Shown here piece after piece: positions 6,896 to 14,796 of a stretch of DNA of 38,671 nt. The position numbers and the translations under genes are program-made. The DNA comes from Mageeibacillus sp. UBA5747. Lineage in GTDB: Bacteria; Bacillota; Clostridia; Saccharofermentanales; UBA5734. The DNA is taken from NCBI GenBank assembly GCA_002419145.1, contig DIFN01000076.1, positions 146,709 to 185,379 on the forward strand, in the 5' to 3' direction. Each line of letters begins with the position of its first letter. Position 1 is the stretch's first letter. A model generated the notes under the pieces. It saw only the letters and a list, made by a program, of their open reading frames with translations. It was not told the origin of the DNA and ran no database searches.

Positions 6896-8370
6896 GCCTT
6901 CATGTGCTGGAAAAAGGTCTTGTAGGCCAGGAATGTATGGTAGAGGTCAATCTTGCTGATCACCTCAAAAGGTGAATGCATCGACAGGACAGGCACGCCG
7001 CAGTCGATGACTTCGATGCCCAGATTGGCCATGTAACCAGCGATGGTGCCACCGCCGCCAGCGTCCACTTTGCCCAGCTCCCCAGCCTGCCAGGCGATCT
7101 TGTGTTCATCCATCAGCCGGATGACGGCAAAATAGAATTCGGAACTGGCGTCCGAGGATCCGGATTTACCACGCGAACCGCCGAACTTCATGAAGTTGAT
7201 ACCCTTGCCCAGGTAGGCATTGTTGCGGTTATCGGACACAGAAGCGAAGGTCGGATCGTAGGCATTGGTGACGTCGCCGGATAACATGCGGCTGTTTTCG
7301 AGCAGTGCGTAAAACTCAAGCTGGGTCGGCTGTTCCACTTGGCGCGCATAGATTTCATAGATGAACTGTTCATACGTGCGCGATTTGGCGCCGGTATTGC
7401 CGACACTGCCGATTTCCTCCTTGTCAAAGAGGAACGTGATGCCCGTGCGTTCGAGCCGGTCAACACGGGTCAGGGCAACAAAGGCCGGGAATGAGCAAGC
7501 CCGGTCGTCGTGGCCATAAGCGCCGACCATGCTGCGGTCAAATCCGATATCTCGCGCTGGATAAGCGGGGACTATTTCCAGTTCAGCCGTGACCAGGTCA
7601 GATTCGGTGATGTTATATTGCTCTTTGAGAACTTGGAGTAAGCCCAGCTTGAACCGGCCGCTGGCCTCTGTGTCGGCAAACGGGATGCCTCCGACGAGGA
7701 TGTTGAGATCCTCACCACGGATGACTTCGGTTGCTTTCTTTTGCATTTGCTCTGCGCCGAGGTGAGGCAGCAGGTCGGTGATGGTCAGGACCGGGTCCTC
7801 CGGGCGGTCACCGAGACTGATGGTCAGCAGGGAGCCATCCTTGCGGTAGACCACGCCATGCAAGGAAAGCGGAAGGGCGGTCCACTGGTATTTCTTGATC
7901 CCGCCATAGTAATGGGTTTTGAAAAAGGCCAGATCACCATCCTCGTAGACGGGGTTGGCTTTGAGATCAATCCGGGGGGCATCGATGTGGGCACCGATCA
8001 AGTTGAAGCCATCTACAGGAGTCTGGCGGCCAATGACAGCAATGGCCAGGCCTTTGCCCCGGATGTTCTTGTACACCTTGTCACCTGCTGTGAGTTTCTC
8101 CTTGGTGTTCAAGGGGACAAAACCCATGTTCTCCAGGGTCTCTGTCGCTAGAGTGACAAATTCTCGTTCGGTCTTGGCCTGGTCGAGGAAAGATTTGTAT
8201 TCATCCGCAAAGGCGAAGGCGAAACCTTGCTCATCCTCCCGGTTGAAATCCCAGGCGTTCTGATAGTCTTTGGCTAATTCTTGCTTAAGATCCTTGGCAC
8301 TGGGTCCCTTGGGGTTCTTTTTCGTTTTGAGGTTTTTGCTTGAGACCTCGTCTTTTTTGGCTGCTGCCAT
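6892..8370 (-). CDS. M18-family aminopeptidase
   Basis: A zinc aminopeptidase of family M18 (aspartyl aminopeptidase/LAP4/aminopeptidase I), expected to be cytoplasmic and to release N-terminal residues from peptides. Metal and catalytic residues are visible: H128 and D130 in IGAHIDAPRID, GHDDRACSF (bridging Asp), DKEEIGSVG (Glu pair), and the C-terminal MHSPFEV histidine. I use the ATG at 8370 because GGAGGA stands 6-7 nt before it; the in-frame ATG at 8376 is too close to that site. At 492 residues it carries a lysine-rich, probably disordered N-terminal extension of about 30 residues before the fold begins near residue 35. It is followed with a 4-bp overlap by the radical SAM gene. Confidence 0.93.
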   Translation of the reverse strand: MAAAKKDEVSSKNLKTKKNPKGPSAKDLKQELAKDYQNAWDFNREDEQGFAFAFADEYKSFLDQAKTEREFVTLATETLENMGFVPLNTKEKLTAGDKVYKNIRGKGLAIAVIGRQTPVDGFNLIGAHIDAPRIDLKANPVYEDGDLAFFKTHYYGGIKKYQWTALPLSLHGVVYRKDGSLLTISLGDRPEDPVLTITDLLPHLGAEQMQKKATEVIRGEDLNILVGGIPFADTEASGRFKLGLLQVLKEQYNITESDLVTAELEIVPAYPARDIGFDRSMVGAYGHDDRACSFPAFVALTRVDRLERTGITFLFDKEEIGSVGNTGAKSRTYEQFIYEIYARQVEQPTQLEFYALLENSRMLSGDVTNAYDPTFASVSDNRNNAYLGKGINFMKFGGSRGKSGSSDASSEFYFAVIRLMDEHKIAWQAGELGKVDAGGGGTIAGYMANLGIEVIDCGVPVLSMHSPFEVISKIDLYHTFLAYKTFFQHMKA

Positions 8371-8472
8371 GATCATTCCTCCATAGTCTGTCTTGTTTGT
8401 GGCTGTCAACTGCCATTGGCTTTTTACACGATCAGAACTCTGATTTGACTCGCCAAGGCAACTGGTTCATAT

Positions 8473-8478
8473 TATAAT
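8473..8478 (+). promoter_or_regulatory. Candidate -10 element for the PHP gene
   Basis: A perfect TATAAT lies about 50 bp before the PHP start codon on the plus strand. The only good upstream hexamer, TTGACT at 8445-8450, is 22 bp away, too far for a standard sigma-A promoter, so the -35 remains unresolved. Confidence 0.35.
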
Positions 8479-8527
8479 CGATTTGTTTGCCCAGATGTTG
8501 TGAGTCTCGTTACTTAGAGGTGTGATG

Positions 8528-9361
8528 ATGAAACTTGTCGATTGCCATTCCCATACCGTCCATTATTCGACCGATGCCGCGCAAACGGTTGATGAATTGC
8601 TCCAGGATGCCAAAGCACATGATCTGGCTGGTATCTGCCTGACTGACCATTACGACAAGGATGTCAACTACACCGGAATTGAACATATTTTTAATTTGCC
8701 GGACTATTTCTCCCACCTGGACCGGGTCAGAGCTGCCATTTTACCGACGGACCCACCGCTCTACACCGGGATTGAACTAGGTTGGATGCCACACCTGACC
8801 GGATTGTACAACGAGATCATCGCCACTTGGCCTTTTGACAGTGTCATTTTATCCCTGCACAACATGGATGGCGACAAGGATATTTTCATCGATCGCTCAG
8901 TTTATGACGAGGGAGCCTATGCTGCCTATTCCCGCGCCCTGACCCAGATGGTCGCCATGATGTCCAGCTGCCCTGATTTTACCATCCTGGGCCATTATGA
9001 CTATGTCAGCCGTTATTTCCCCGGTCAAACCACCCGGATGGATTACGCGCCGTTAGCCAGGGAATTCGATGCCTTGTTCGAATATTTGATTGTCCATGGC
9101 AAAGCCCTGGAGCTGAACACCCGGACTGCCCTGAAATTCAAAAGCCAGGGTCTGACCGGTGCATATGCCTGGCCAGACCCTGCCATTTTTAAACGCTATT
9201 TGGAGTTGGGCGGTCAATACATCAGCCTGAGTTCAGACAGCCACCAGAGCGGCCAGGCGGCCACCCTGTTCCCGGAAGCAATCGAATTTCTCAAGTCGGT
9301 CGGTGTAAGCCAGCTGACGCATTTTGTCAGCAAAAGCCCCATCCTGACCCCCCTCTCCTGA
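8528..9361 (+). CDS. PHP-domain phosphoesterase, histidinol-phosphatase (HisJ/HisK) type
   Basis: A 277-residue PHP-domain metallohydrolase. Metal ligands appear in the expected order: H7 and H9 (DCHSHT), D40-H41 (LTDHYD), a glutamate in YTGIELGW, H in LSLHNMD, H in LGHYDYVSRY, and the terminal D-x-H in SSDSHQS. The family of this length includes histidinol phosphatase (last-but-one step of histidine synthesis) and related phosphoesterases. No other his gene is present, so the substrate is not certain. Three start codons stand in a row (GTG 8522, ATG 8525, ATG 8528); I prefer 8528 because AGAGG ends 7 nt before it. It is divergent from the M18 gene and convergent with iscU. Confidence 0.85.
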   Translation: MKLVDCHSHTVHYSTDAAQTVDELLQDAKAHDLAGICLTDHYDKDVNYTGIEHIFNLPDYFSHLDRVRAAILPTDPPLYTGIELGWMPHLTGLYNEIIATWPFDSVILSLHNMDGDKDIFIDRSVYDEGAYAAYSRALTQMVAMMSSCPDFTILGHYDYVSRYFPGQTTRMDYAPLAREFDALFEYLIVHGKALELNTRTALKFKSQGLTGAYAWPDPAIFKRYLELGGQYISLSSDSHQSGQAATLFPEAIEFLKSVGVSQLTHFVSKSPILTPLS

Positions 9362-9377
9362 CGGATCATGTAAGGAT

Positions 9378-9836
9378 TCAGGCGCGATCTGCACCAGATT
9401 CGGAGTCATGATCGTGGGCATCATCGTCCAGCATGTCGAACAGTTTGCGGTTTTCTTCTGTCATCTTGCCGTTTGATTCGAAATATTCTTTGAGGGCGGC
9501 CTTGACAGCCTGTTCGGCCAGCAGGGAGCAGTGCATTTTGACCGGCGGCAGACCGTCGAGGGCCTCTGCCACCGCTTTGTTGGTCAGCTGCAGGGCTTCA
9601 TCCACTGATTTGCCCTTGATCATTTCCGTGGCCATGCTCGAGGTGGCAATCGCCGAGCCGCAGCCGAAGGTCTTGAATTTGGCATCGACGATGATGTCGT
9701 TTTCAATTTTCAGATAGACTTTCATGATATCGCCGCACTTGGCATTACCGACCATGCCGGTTGCTGTTGCATCGGCAATTTCGCCGACATTGCGCGGGTT
9801 CATGAAATGATCCATTACTTTGTCACTGTATTCCAT
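9378..9836 (-). CDS. iscU: Fe-S cluster scaffold protein IscU/NifU-like
   Basis: A 152-residue scaffold on which [2Fe-2S]/[4Fe-4S] clusters are built before transfer to target proteins. The three cluster-binding cysteines are C34 (NAKCGD), C59 (TFGCGSA) and C103 (KMHCSLL), with the stabilising D36 after the first. The protein keeps a short acidic and His-rich tail (residues 136-152, DDDAHDHDSE), which is longer than in E. coli IscU. It lies 16 bp after iscS on the same strand, the usual iscS-iscU pair of Clostridia. No hscA/hscB or iscA gene is next to it. The 16-bp gap to the convergent PHP gene holds no terminator that I can see. Confidence 0.94.
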   Translation of the reverse strand: MEYSDKVMDHFMNPRNVGEIADATATGMVGNAKCGDIMKVYLKIENDIIVDAKFKTFGCGSAIATSSMATEMIKGKSVDEALQLTNKAVAEALDGLPPVKMHCSLLAEQAVKAALKEYFESNGKMTEENRKLFDMLDDDAHDHDSESGADRA

Positions 9837-9852
9837 AGAGATCCTCTCTCCT

Positions 9853-11043
9853 TCACCTTTGTGATTCTTTTAAATAAGCTTCGTACAGGGGCGATATATC
9901 CCGCAGACGAGCGACAATTTTAACCAGAGACTCCACCAGGCGGTCGATGTCCTCGGCCTCACTGCTCTTGCCAAATGTGACCCGCAAGGACCCATGCGCT
10001 TTTTCATGGGGCAGGCCGATCGCGAGCAAGACATGGGACGGGTCCAGCGAACCGGATGTGCAGGCAGAACCAGACGAACACTCAAAGCCAGCATGATCCA
10101 GCATGATCAGGATCGACTCTCCTTCAATGAATTCAAAGGAGAAATTGACATTGTTCGGCAAACGCTCGGTGCGATGGCCGTTTAAGCGGGTGTGTGGGAT
10201 GGCCTGCAAGACTTTCTCGATCAAGTCATCCCGCAAAGCGGTCATCCGCTTCGTGTTCTCAGCCATTTCAGCCGAGGCTAGCTCGAATGCTTTGGCAAAT
10301 CCGACGATGTAGGGCACATTTTCCGTGCCGCCCCGCCGATTGCGTTCCTGAGCCCCTCCATCCATGAAGGTGGCAATCCGGGTCCCGCGCCGGATGTAGA
10401 GGGCACCGACGCCCTTGGGAGCGTACATTTTGTGGCCCGAGAACGAAAGCAGATCAACCGGCAGCGTCGACACATCAATCGGGATCGCGCCGGCTGCCTG
10501 GACAGCATCGGAATGGAAAGTGACTTTGTGAGCTCGGCAGATGGCGCCGATTTCAGCAATCGGCTGGATCGTGCCGATCTCATTGTTGGCCATCATGATG
10601 GTGACCAGAATGGTATCGGGGCGAATCGCTTGCCGGACCGCTTCCGGATCGACCCGGCCATCCGCATCGACATCCAGATAGGTGATTTCGTAACCCTGCG
10701 CAGCTAAAGCCTCACAACTGTGCAAAACAGCATGATGTTCAATCTTGGAAGTGATGATGTGGCGACCCTTCTTCTCCAGGGCCCGCGCAACACCCTTGAT
10801 CGCCCAGTTGTCGGACTCTGTGCCGCAGGAAGTGAAATAGATTTCGTGCACCTGGGCCTGGATGCAGGTAGCGATGCGTTGGCGCGCATCCTCCAGAAGG
10901 CGCTTGGCCTCCTGGCCGCGATGGTAAAAGGATGACGGGTTGCCAAAATGATCCTGGAATATCGGCAGCATCGCGTCCATGACTTCTGTTCGGACGGGTG
11001 TTGTCGCAGCGTGATCGAGATAGACTCGTTTAATGGCACTCAT
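9853..11043 (-). CDS. iscS: Cysteine desulfurase (IscS/NifS class I)
   Basis: A PLP enzyme that takes sulfur from cysteine as a persulfide and passes it to IscU. The 396-residue protein has the PLP-binding lysine K205 in SGHKMYAPKG, the stacking histidine in KIEHHAVL (103-104), and the persulfide cysteine C328 in SSGSACTSG on the class I loop. I chose the ATG at 11043, preceded by GGGAG with 8 intervening bases; a GTG further up (11079) has no better site. It forms an operon with iscU. The IscR regulator usual in many bacteria is not adjacent; instead the 130-bp upstream gap contains an inverted repeat (11102-11123). Confidence 0.94.
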   Translation of the reverse strand: MSAIKRVYLDHAATTPVRTEVMDAMLPIFQDHFGNPSSFYHRGQEAKRLLEDARQRIATCIQAQVHEIYFTSCGTESDNWAIKGVARALEKKGRHIITSKIEHHAVLHSCEALAAQGYEITYLDVDADGRVDPEAVRQAIRPDTILVTIMMANNEIGTIQPIAEIGAICRAHKVTFHSDAVQAAGAIPIDVSTLPVDLLSFSGHKMYAPKGVGALYIRRGTRIATFMDGGAQERNRRGGTENVPYIVGFAKAFELASAEMAENTKRMTALRDDLIEKVLQAIPHTRLNGHRTERLPNNVNFSFEFIEGESILIMLDHAGFECSSGSACTSGSLDPSHVLLAIGLPHEKAHGSLRVTFGKSSEAEDIDRLVESLVKIVARLRDISPLYEAYLKESQR

Positions 11044-11101
11044 GAAAAAAAACTCCCTTGCCTCGAGATACTCTTTCACTTTAGGGGATTCAAACCCGCT
11101 G

Positions 11102-11123
11102 CGTGGTAACTTCTGTTACTACG
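11102..11123. repeat. Operator-like inverted repeat upstream of iscS
   Basis: CGTGGTAAC (11102-11110), a TTCT spacer and GTTACTACG (11115-11123) form a 22-bp near-perfect palindrome with a single mismatch. It sits about 60-80 bp before the iscS start codon, in the gap that should contain the iscS promoter. No strong sigma-A promoter is obvious; TTGTAT then 17 bp then GATAAA (about 11158-11130) is a weak candidate. Confidence 0.6.
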
Positions 11124-11173
11124 GAAGCCTTTATCCTATAATTTTACTAGGAATACAATGAATTCCAGTGAAT

Positions 11174-12505
11174 TTAGTTCCGGGGGCTGTCCGGTGGGTT
11201 GGTCCCGGTATGCTTGCGCCGCTGCTTCAGCCACTCAGACACTTTGGACTCATAGCCGTTCTGGCTGGGGTCATAATAGATGGTGCCGGCTATGTCTGCC
11301 GGCAAATAATCCTGGTCTACGATGTGACCAGGATAGTCATGGGCGTATTTGTAGCCAACTCCGTAACCGAGCTCCGCCATTCCCTTGGCGGGTGCATTGC
11401 GCAGATGCAGTGGCACCTCCCCTGTGCGGCGGTTGTTGATGTCATCAAGGGCTTTGTCAATCGCCAGATAAGCCGCGTTGGATTTCGGGCTGGTGGCCAC
11501 GGCCAGAGCAGCTTCCGAGAGCAGAATCCGTGCTTCCGGCATGCCGATTGCCATCGCCCCCTGGTAGGCAGCCATGGCGACCTGGATCATCTGCGGATTG
11601 GCCAGACCAACGTCTTCGGCAGCACAGATCAGAATCCGACGGGCAAGAAACTCGATGTCTTCGCCCCCGTGTAAGGCCCGGGCCAGGTAGAACACCGTGG
11701 CATCCGGATCACTGCCGCGCATCGACTTGATGAACGCACTGATGTTGTCGTAATGGCTCTCACCGGTGGCGTCATAAGCGATGCTGCGTTTCTGGGCACA
11801 GTCTTGCAAAATGTCCTTGTCCAGGCAGATGATGCCATCAGCCCCGGGCGGGGTGGTGACGACGGCCAGTTCGAGGGCATTGAGCGCGATCCGGGCATCG
11901 CCGTTGGCGATGTCGCAGAGAAAATCGAGCGCCTGGTCAGCCCAGGAAACCTGGAATTGGCCCAGCCCTCTCTCCGAGTCTGCCAGAGCCTGAGCGATGA
12001 TCTGGCGGATCTGACCTGTCTCCAGCGGTTGGAGAGCAAAAACGGTTGAGCGGGAGATCAAGGCTTTGTTGACTTCGAAATAGGGGTTTTCAGTCGTCGC
12101 ACCGACCAGGATCAGGGTGCCGTCCTCGACGGAAGGCAGCAGGGCGTCCTGCTGGGCTTTGTTGAAGCGGTGGATTTCGTCGACAAATAACACCGTCTTG
12201 CCCGATGGCGTCAGCAGAGGATTCTGGCTGTCAGCGATGACGCGCTTGATATCCGCTACGCCGGAGGTCACGGCATTGAGCATGACAAAGCTGGCCTGGG
12301 TGGTCTGTGCGATCACCCGGGCCAGTGATGTTTTCCCGGTGCCCGGCGGGCCAAACAGGATGATCGAACTGAGGCGGTCAGCCTCGATCATCCGGCGCAG
12401 CATCTTGCCCTTGCCCAGGATATGCTCCTGACCGACATACTCTGAAAGCTTGCGGGGAGCCATCCTGTAAGCGAGGGGTTGCCGGGATGTGTTGGTGGTT
12501 ATCAT
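11174..12505 (-). CDS. rarA: Replication-associated recombination protein RarA (MgsA-type AAA+ ATPase)
   Basis: A 443-residue AAA+ ATPase of the RarA/MgsA/WRNIP1 family, which acts at stalled replication forks and interacts with SSB. Visible motifs are Walker A GPPGTGKTS (about residue 53), Walker B LFVDEIHRFNKAQQD, sensor 1 GATTENPYFEVN, and the C-terminal family region with FIKSMRGSDPDA and the terminal NRRTGEVPLHLRNAP stretch. The ATG at 12505 has only a weak ribosome binding site; an alternative in-frame ATG at 12463 is no better. It lies 27 bp downstream of glyA on the same strand, so it may be expressed by read-through from the glyA promoter. Confidence 0.94.
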   Translation of the reverse strand: MITTNTSRQPLAYRMAPRKLSEYVGQEHILGKGKMLRRMIEADRLSSIILFGPPGTGKTSLARVIAQTTQASFVMLNAVTSGVADIKRVIADSQNPLLTPSGKTVLFVDEIHRFNKAQQDALLPSVEDGTLILVGATTENPYFEVNKALISRSTVFALQPLETGQIRQIIAQALADSERGLGQFQVSWADQALDFLCDIANGDARIALNALELAVVTTPPGADGIICLDKDILQDCAQKRSIAYDATGESHYDNISAFIKSMRGSDPDATVFYLARALHGGEDIEFLARRILICAAEDVGLANPQMIQVAMAAYQGAMAIGMPEARILLSEAALAVATSPKSNAAYLAIDKALDDINNRRTGEVPLHLRNAPAKGMAELGYGVGYKYAHDYPGHIVDQDYLPADIAGTIYYDPSQNGYESKVSEWLKQRRKHTGTNPPDSPRN

Positions 12506-12532
12506 GGTTGGCCTGTTTGTGGCTGAGTGGGA

Positions 12533-13774
12533 TCAGAGGCTGGGATAGAGCGGATATTTCACAACTAATTCCGCGACCCGAGTGCGAATCTGCTCGTGAT
12601 GGCCTTCGTAATCATTCAGGGTCAGGGTAATCAGATCGGCGATTTCATCCATGTCAGCCGGTGTCATGCCACGAGTGGTGACTGCCGGAGTCCCCAGGCG
12701 GATGCCACTGGTAATGGTCGGCTTCTCCGGATCGTAGGGAATGCCATTCTTGTTGCAGGTGATGTTGACTTCGTCCAGGCGCAGTTGCATTTCTTTACCG
12801 GAGACCCCCGTCCCGCGCAGGTCGGCCAGCATCAGGTGGTTATCGGTTCCGCCCGAGACCAGGTTGATGCCACGCTTCATCAGACCATCAGCCAGAGCCT
12901 TGGCATTGTCCAGGATATGCTGCTGGTAGACCTTGAAGGAAGGATCGAGTGCCTCTTTGAAGGCGACAGCCTTGCCGGCGATGACATGCATCAGCGGACC
13001 ACCCTGCTGGCCGGGGAATACAGCCGAATCAATGGCTTTAGCGTATTCGGCTTTGCACAGGATCATACCGCCGCGCGGTCCGCGCAGCGTCTTATGGGTG
13101 GTTGTGGTGACGAAATCAGCATATGGGACTGGGCTGGGATGCAATCCAGCAGCAACCAGACCAGCGATATGGGCCATGTCAACAAACAGCAAGGCACCGA
13201 CTTCATCAGCGATGGCGCGGAATTTGGCAAAATCGATGATCCGCGGATAGGCGCTGGCACCGGCTACGATCATTTTGGGCTTGGTGCGGCGGGCGACTTC
13301 CAGAACCTGATCATAGTCAATCAAGCAAGTATCCTCAGTCACTTTGTAGGATTCAGCGTGATAGGTACGGCCGGAAACATTCTTGAGCATGCCGTGGGTC
13401 AAGTGGCCGCCATGGGCCAGGTCCATGCCCAGGATGGTGTCACCTGGCTCAAGCATGGCAAAATAGACCGCTGTATTCGCTTGGGCACCGGAATGGGGCT
13501 GGACATTGACATGATCCGCCCCAAACAACAACTTGGCCCGCTCAATGGCGAGGTTCTCGGCGATATCGACATATTCGCAACCGCCATAGTAGCGTTTACC
13601 CGGATAACCTTCGGCATATTTATTGGTCAGCGGTGTGCCAACAGCTTCGAGGACCGCTTCGCTGACGAAATTTTCCGATGCGATCAGTTCGATCTTGGAA
13701 CGCTGGCGCCCAATCTCGAGCTGGACAGCTGAGTAGATTTCCGGATCCACCTGGGCCAAATGCTGGTAAGTCAT
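12533..13774 (-). CDS. glyA: Serine hydroxymethyltransferase
   Basis: This PLP enzyme converts serine and tetrahydrofolate to glycine and 5,10-methylene-tetrahydrofolate, the main source of one-carbon units for purines, thymidylate and methionine. The 413-residue length is typical of bacterial enzymes. The PLP lysine is in TTTTHKTLRGPRGG, and other signature stretches (SEAVLEAVGTPLTNKYAEGYPGKRYYGG region, HSGAQAN) are intact. The ATG at 13774 follows AAAGGAGAGG. It has its own promoter overlapping the end of the upstream AIR-synthase-like gene. Confidence 0.97.
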   Translation of the reverse strand: MTYQHLAQVDPEIYSAVQLEIGRQRSKIELIASENFVSEAVLEAVGTPLTNKYAEGYPGKRYYGGCEYVDIAENLAIERAKLLFGADHVNVQPHSGAQANTAVYFAMLEPGDTILGMDLAHGGHLTHGMLKNVSGRTYHAESYKVTEDTCLIDYDQVLEVARRTKPKMIVAGASAYPRIIDFAKFRAIADEVGALLFVDMAHIAGLVAAGLHPSPVPYADFVTTTTHKTLRGPRGGMILCKAEYAKAIDSAVFPGQQGGPLMHVIAGKAVAFKEALDPSFKVYQQHILDNAKALADGLMKRGINLVSGGTDNHLMLADLRGTGVSGKEMQLRLDEVNITCNKNGIPYDPEKPTITSGIRLGTPAVTTRGMTPADMDEIADLITLTLNDYEGHHEQIRTRVAELVVKYPLYPSL

Positions 13775-13804
13775 AATGTACCTCTCCTTTGGAATTTCAC
13801 ATTC

Positions 13805-13832
13805 ATTGTAAACAATCAGGTGATTTTGTAAA
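13805..13832 (-). promoter_or_regulatory. Promoter of glyA
   Basis: On the minus strand TTTACA (13832-13827), a 16-bp spacer and TACAAT (13810-13805) resemble a sigma-A promoter, each hexamer matching 5 of 6. The start would be near 13798, giving a short leader of about 24 nt. It overlaps the last codons of the upstream gene. I see no purine or folate riboswitch. Confidence 0.6.
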
Positions 13833-14796
13833 GTTCATCCGGTCCTGGCGGGGCCAATTTAGAAGTAATTCCAGAATCAATTTGGACATAGTGCACAGAT
13901 TCGGTCAGACGACCGATGGCACTGCAGAGGATACCTGCCTCAGCCAGGGCTTTCTGGACATCGCCGGGTCTGTCCGTGGCGATTAAAAGACTGCCACTGG
14001 AAATCAGGCGGTAGGGATCAAGGCCCAGCTCTGCGGTGATTTGCCGCGTCAAAGGATGCAGCGGGATCGCATCCAGTTCAATTTCCAGGCCGAGGCCACA
14101 GGCTTGGGCCATTTCCCAGGCTGCGCCCAGGATGCCGCCCTCCGTGGCGTCATGCATGGCATGGACCCCCATCTGGCCGCCGATGATGCCCTCTGGCACG
14201 ACGCTGATCTGGGTGATCAGATCTCTGGCCTGGGCCAGGTCTGTCTCACTCAACACCTTGTCCAGCCGACCCATCTGGTCAGCTGCCAGAATAGCCGTCC
14301 CCTCCAGACCGCCGGTCTTGGTCATCAAAAGGGTGTCTCCTGGTTGGCCACCATTACTCTGGACCATGCGGCCGGTCTCGGCAAATCCGATAGCCGTGGT
14401 GGTGACGATGAAGCGATTGACGGCATCGCTGACCTCTGTATGGCCACCGGCAATGCTGACGCCCAGTTTTTCCGCTGTCTGGCTGGCTTGCTCGATCACG
14501 GCTGCAACATCTTCGGCAGTGGCCCAAGGCGGGGCTATCAGGACCAGGAGAATGCCTTTGGGCCTGATACCGAACGCCGCCAAGTCGTTGCAGGAAACAT
14601 GGATCGCCAGGCTGCCGATGTCCGCACTGGCTCCGGTAATGGGGTCCGTCGAGAGGACCGCCAGACCATCTTTGAACCGGATGGCGGCACAATCCAGACC
14701 GGTGGCCGGGCCACAGACGATGTCATCGGACAGGACTGGCAAGCGGTGTAAGACCAGGTCTTCCAGATTGGCCGGATCAAGTTTGCCTACTTTCAT
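13816..14796 (-). CDS. AIR-synthase-related protein (HypE-like, COG0309), lacking the HypE C-terminal cysteine
   Basis: A 326-residue member of the PurM/AIR-synthase superfamily (PurM, ThiL, SelD, HypE), which bind ATP and phosphorylate or activate a substrate carbonyl or thiocarboxylate. The N-terminal half has GLDCAAI, LSTDPITGA and the dimer-forming HVSCNDLAAFGIRPKG; the C-terminal half has a Gly-rich phosphate loop (GGLEGTAIL) and MHDATEGGILGAAWEM. The closest group I recognise is the clostridial HypE-like family, but the protein ends in DELYKIT and has no terminal Pro-Arg-x-Cys, the cysteine that HypE uses for cyanide ligand synthesis. Hence it is not a standard hydrogenase maturation factor, and no hyp gene is near. 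Its ATG overlaps the thiI stop by 4 bp (ATGA), suggesting a role linked to tRNA or cofactor thiolation. Substrate unknown. Confidence 0.8.
   Translation of the reverse strand: MKVGKLDPANLEDLVLHRLPVLSDDIVCGPATGLDCAAIRFKDGLAVLSTDPITGASADIGSLAIHVSCNDLAAFGIRPKGILLVLIAPPWATAEDVAAVIEQASQTAEKLGVSIAGGHTEVSDAVNRFIVTTTAIGFAETGRMVQSNGGQPGDTLLMTKTGGLEGTAILAADQMGRLDKVLSETDLAQARDLITQISVVPEGIIGGQMGVHAMHDATEGGILGAAWEMAQACGLGLEIELDAIPLHPLTRQITAELGLDPYRLISSGSLLIATDRPGDVQKALAEAGILCSAIGRLTESVHYVQIDSGITSKLAPPGPDELYKIT

Noticed and set aside
8445..8478. TTGACT and TATAAT as a full promoter for the PHP gene
   Set aside because: The 22-bp spacer is too long; only the -10 is kept as a low-confidence element.
11084..11097. 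T-arm-like string (minus strand GGGTTTGAATCCCC) suggesting a tRNA gene upstream of iscS
   Set aside because: No acceptor stem, D-arm or anticodon arm can be built around it, and the conserved C56 of the T-loop is replaced by T.
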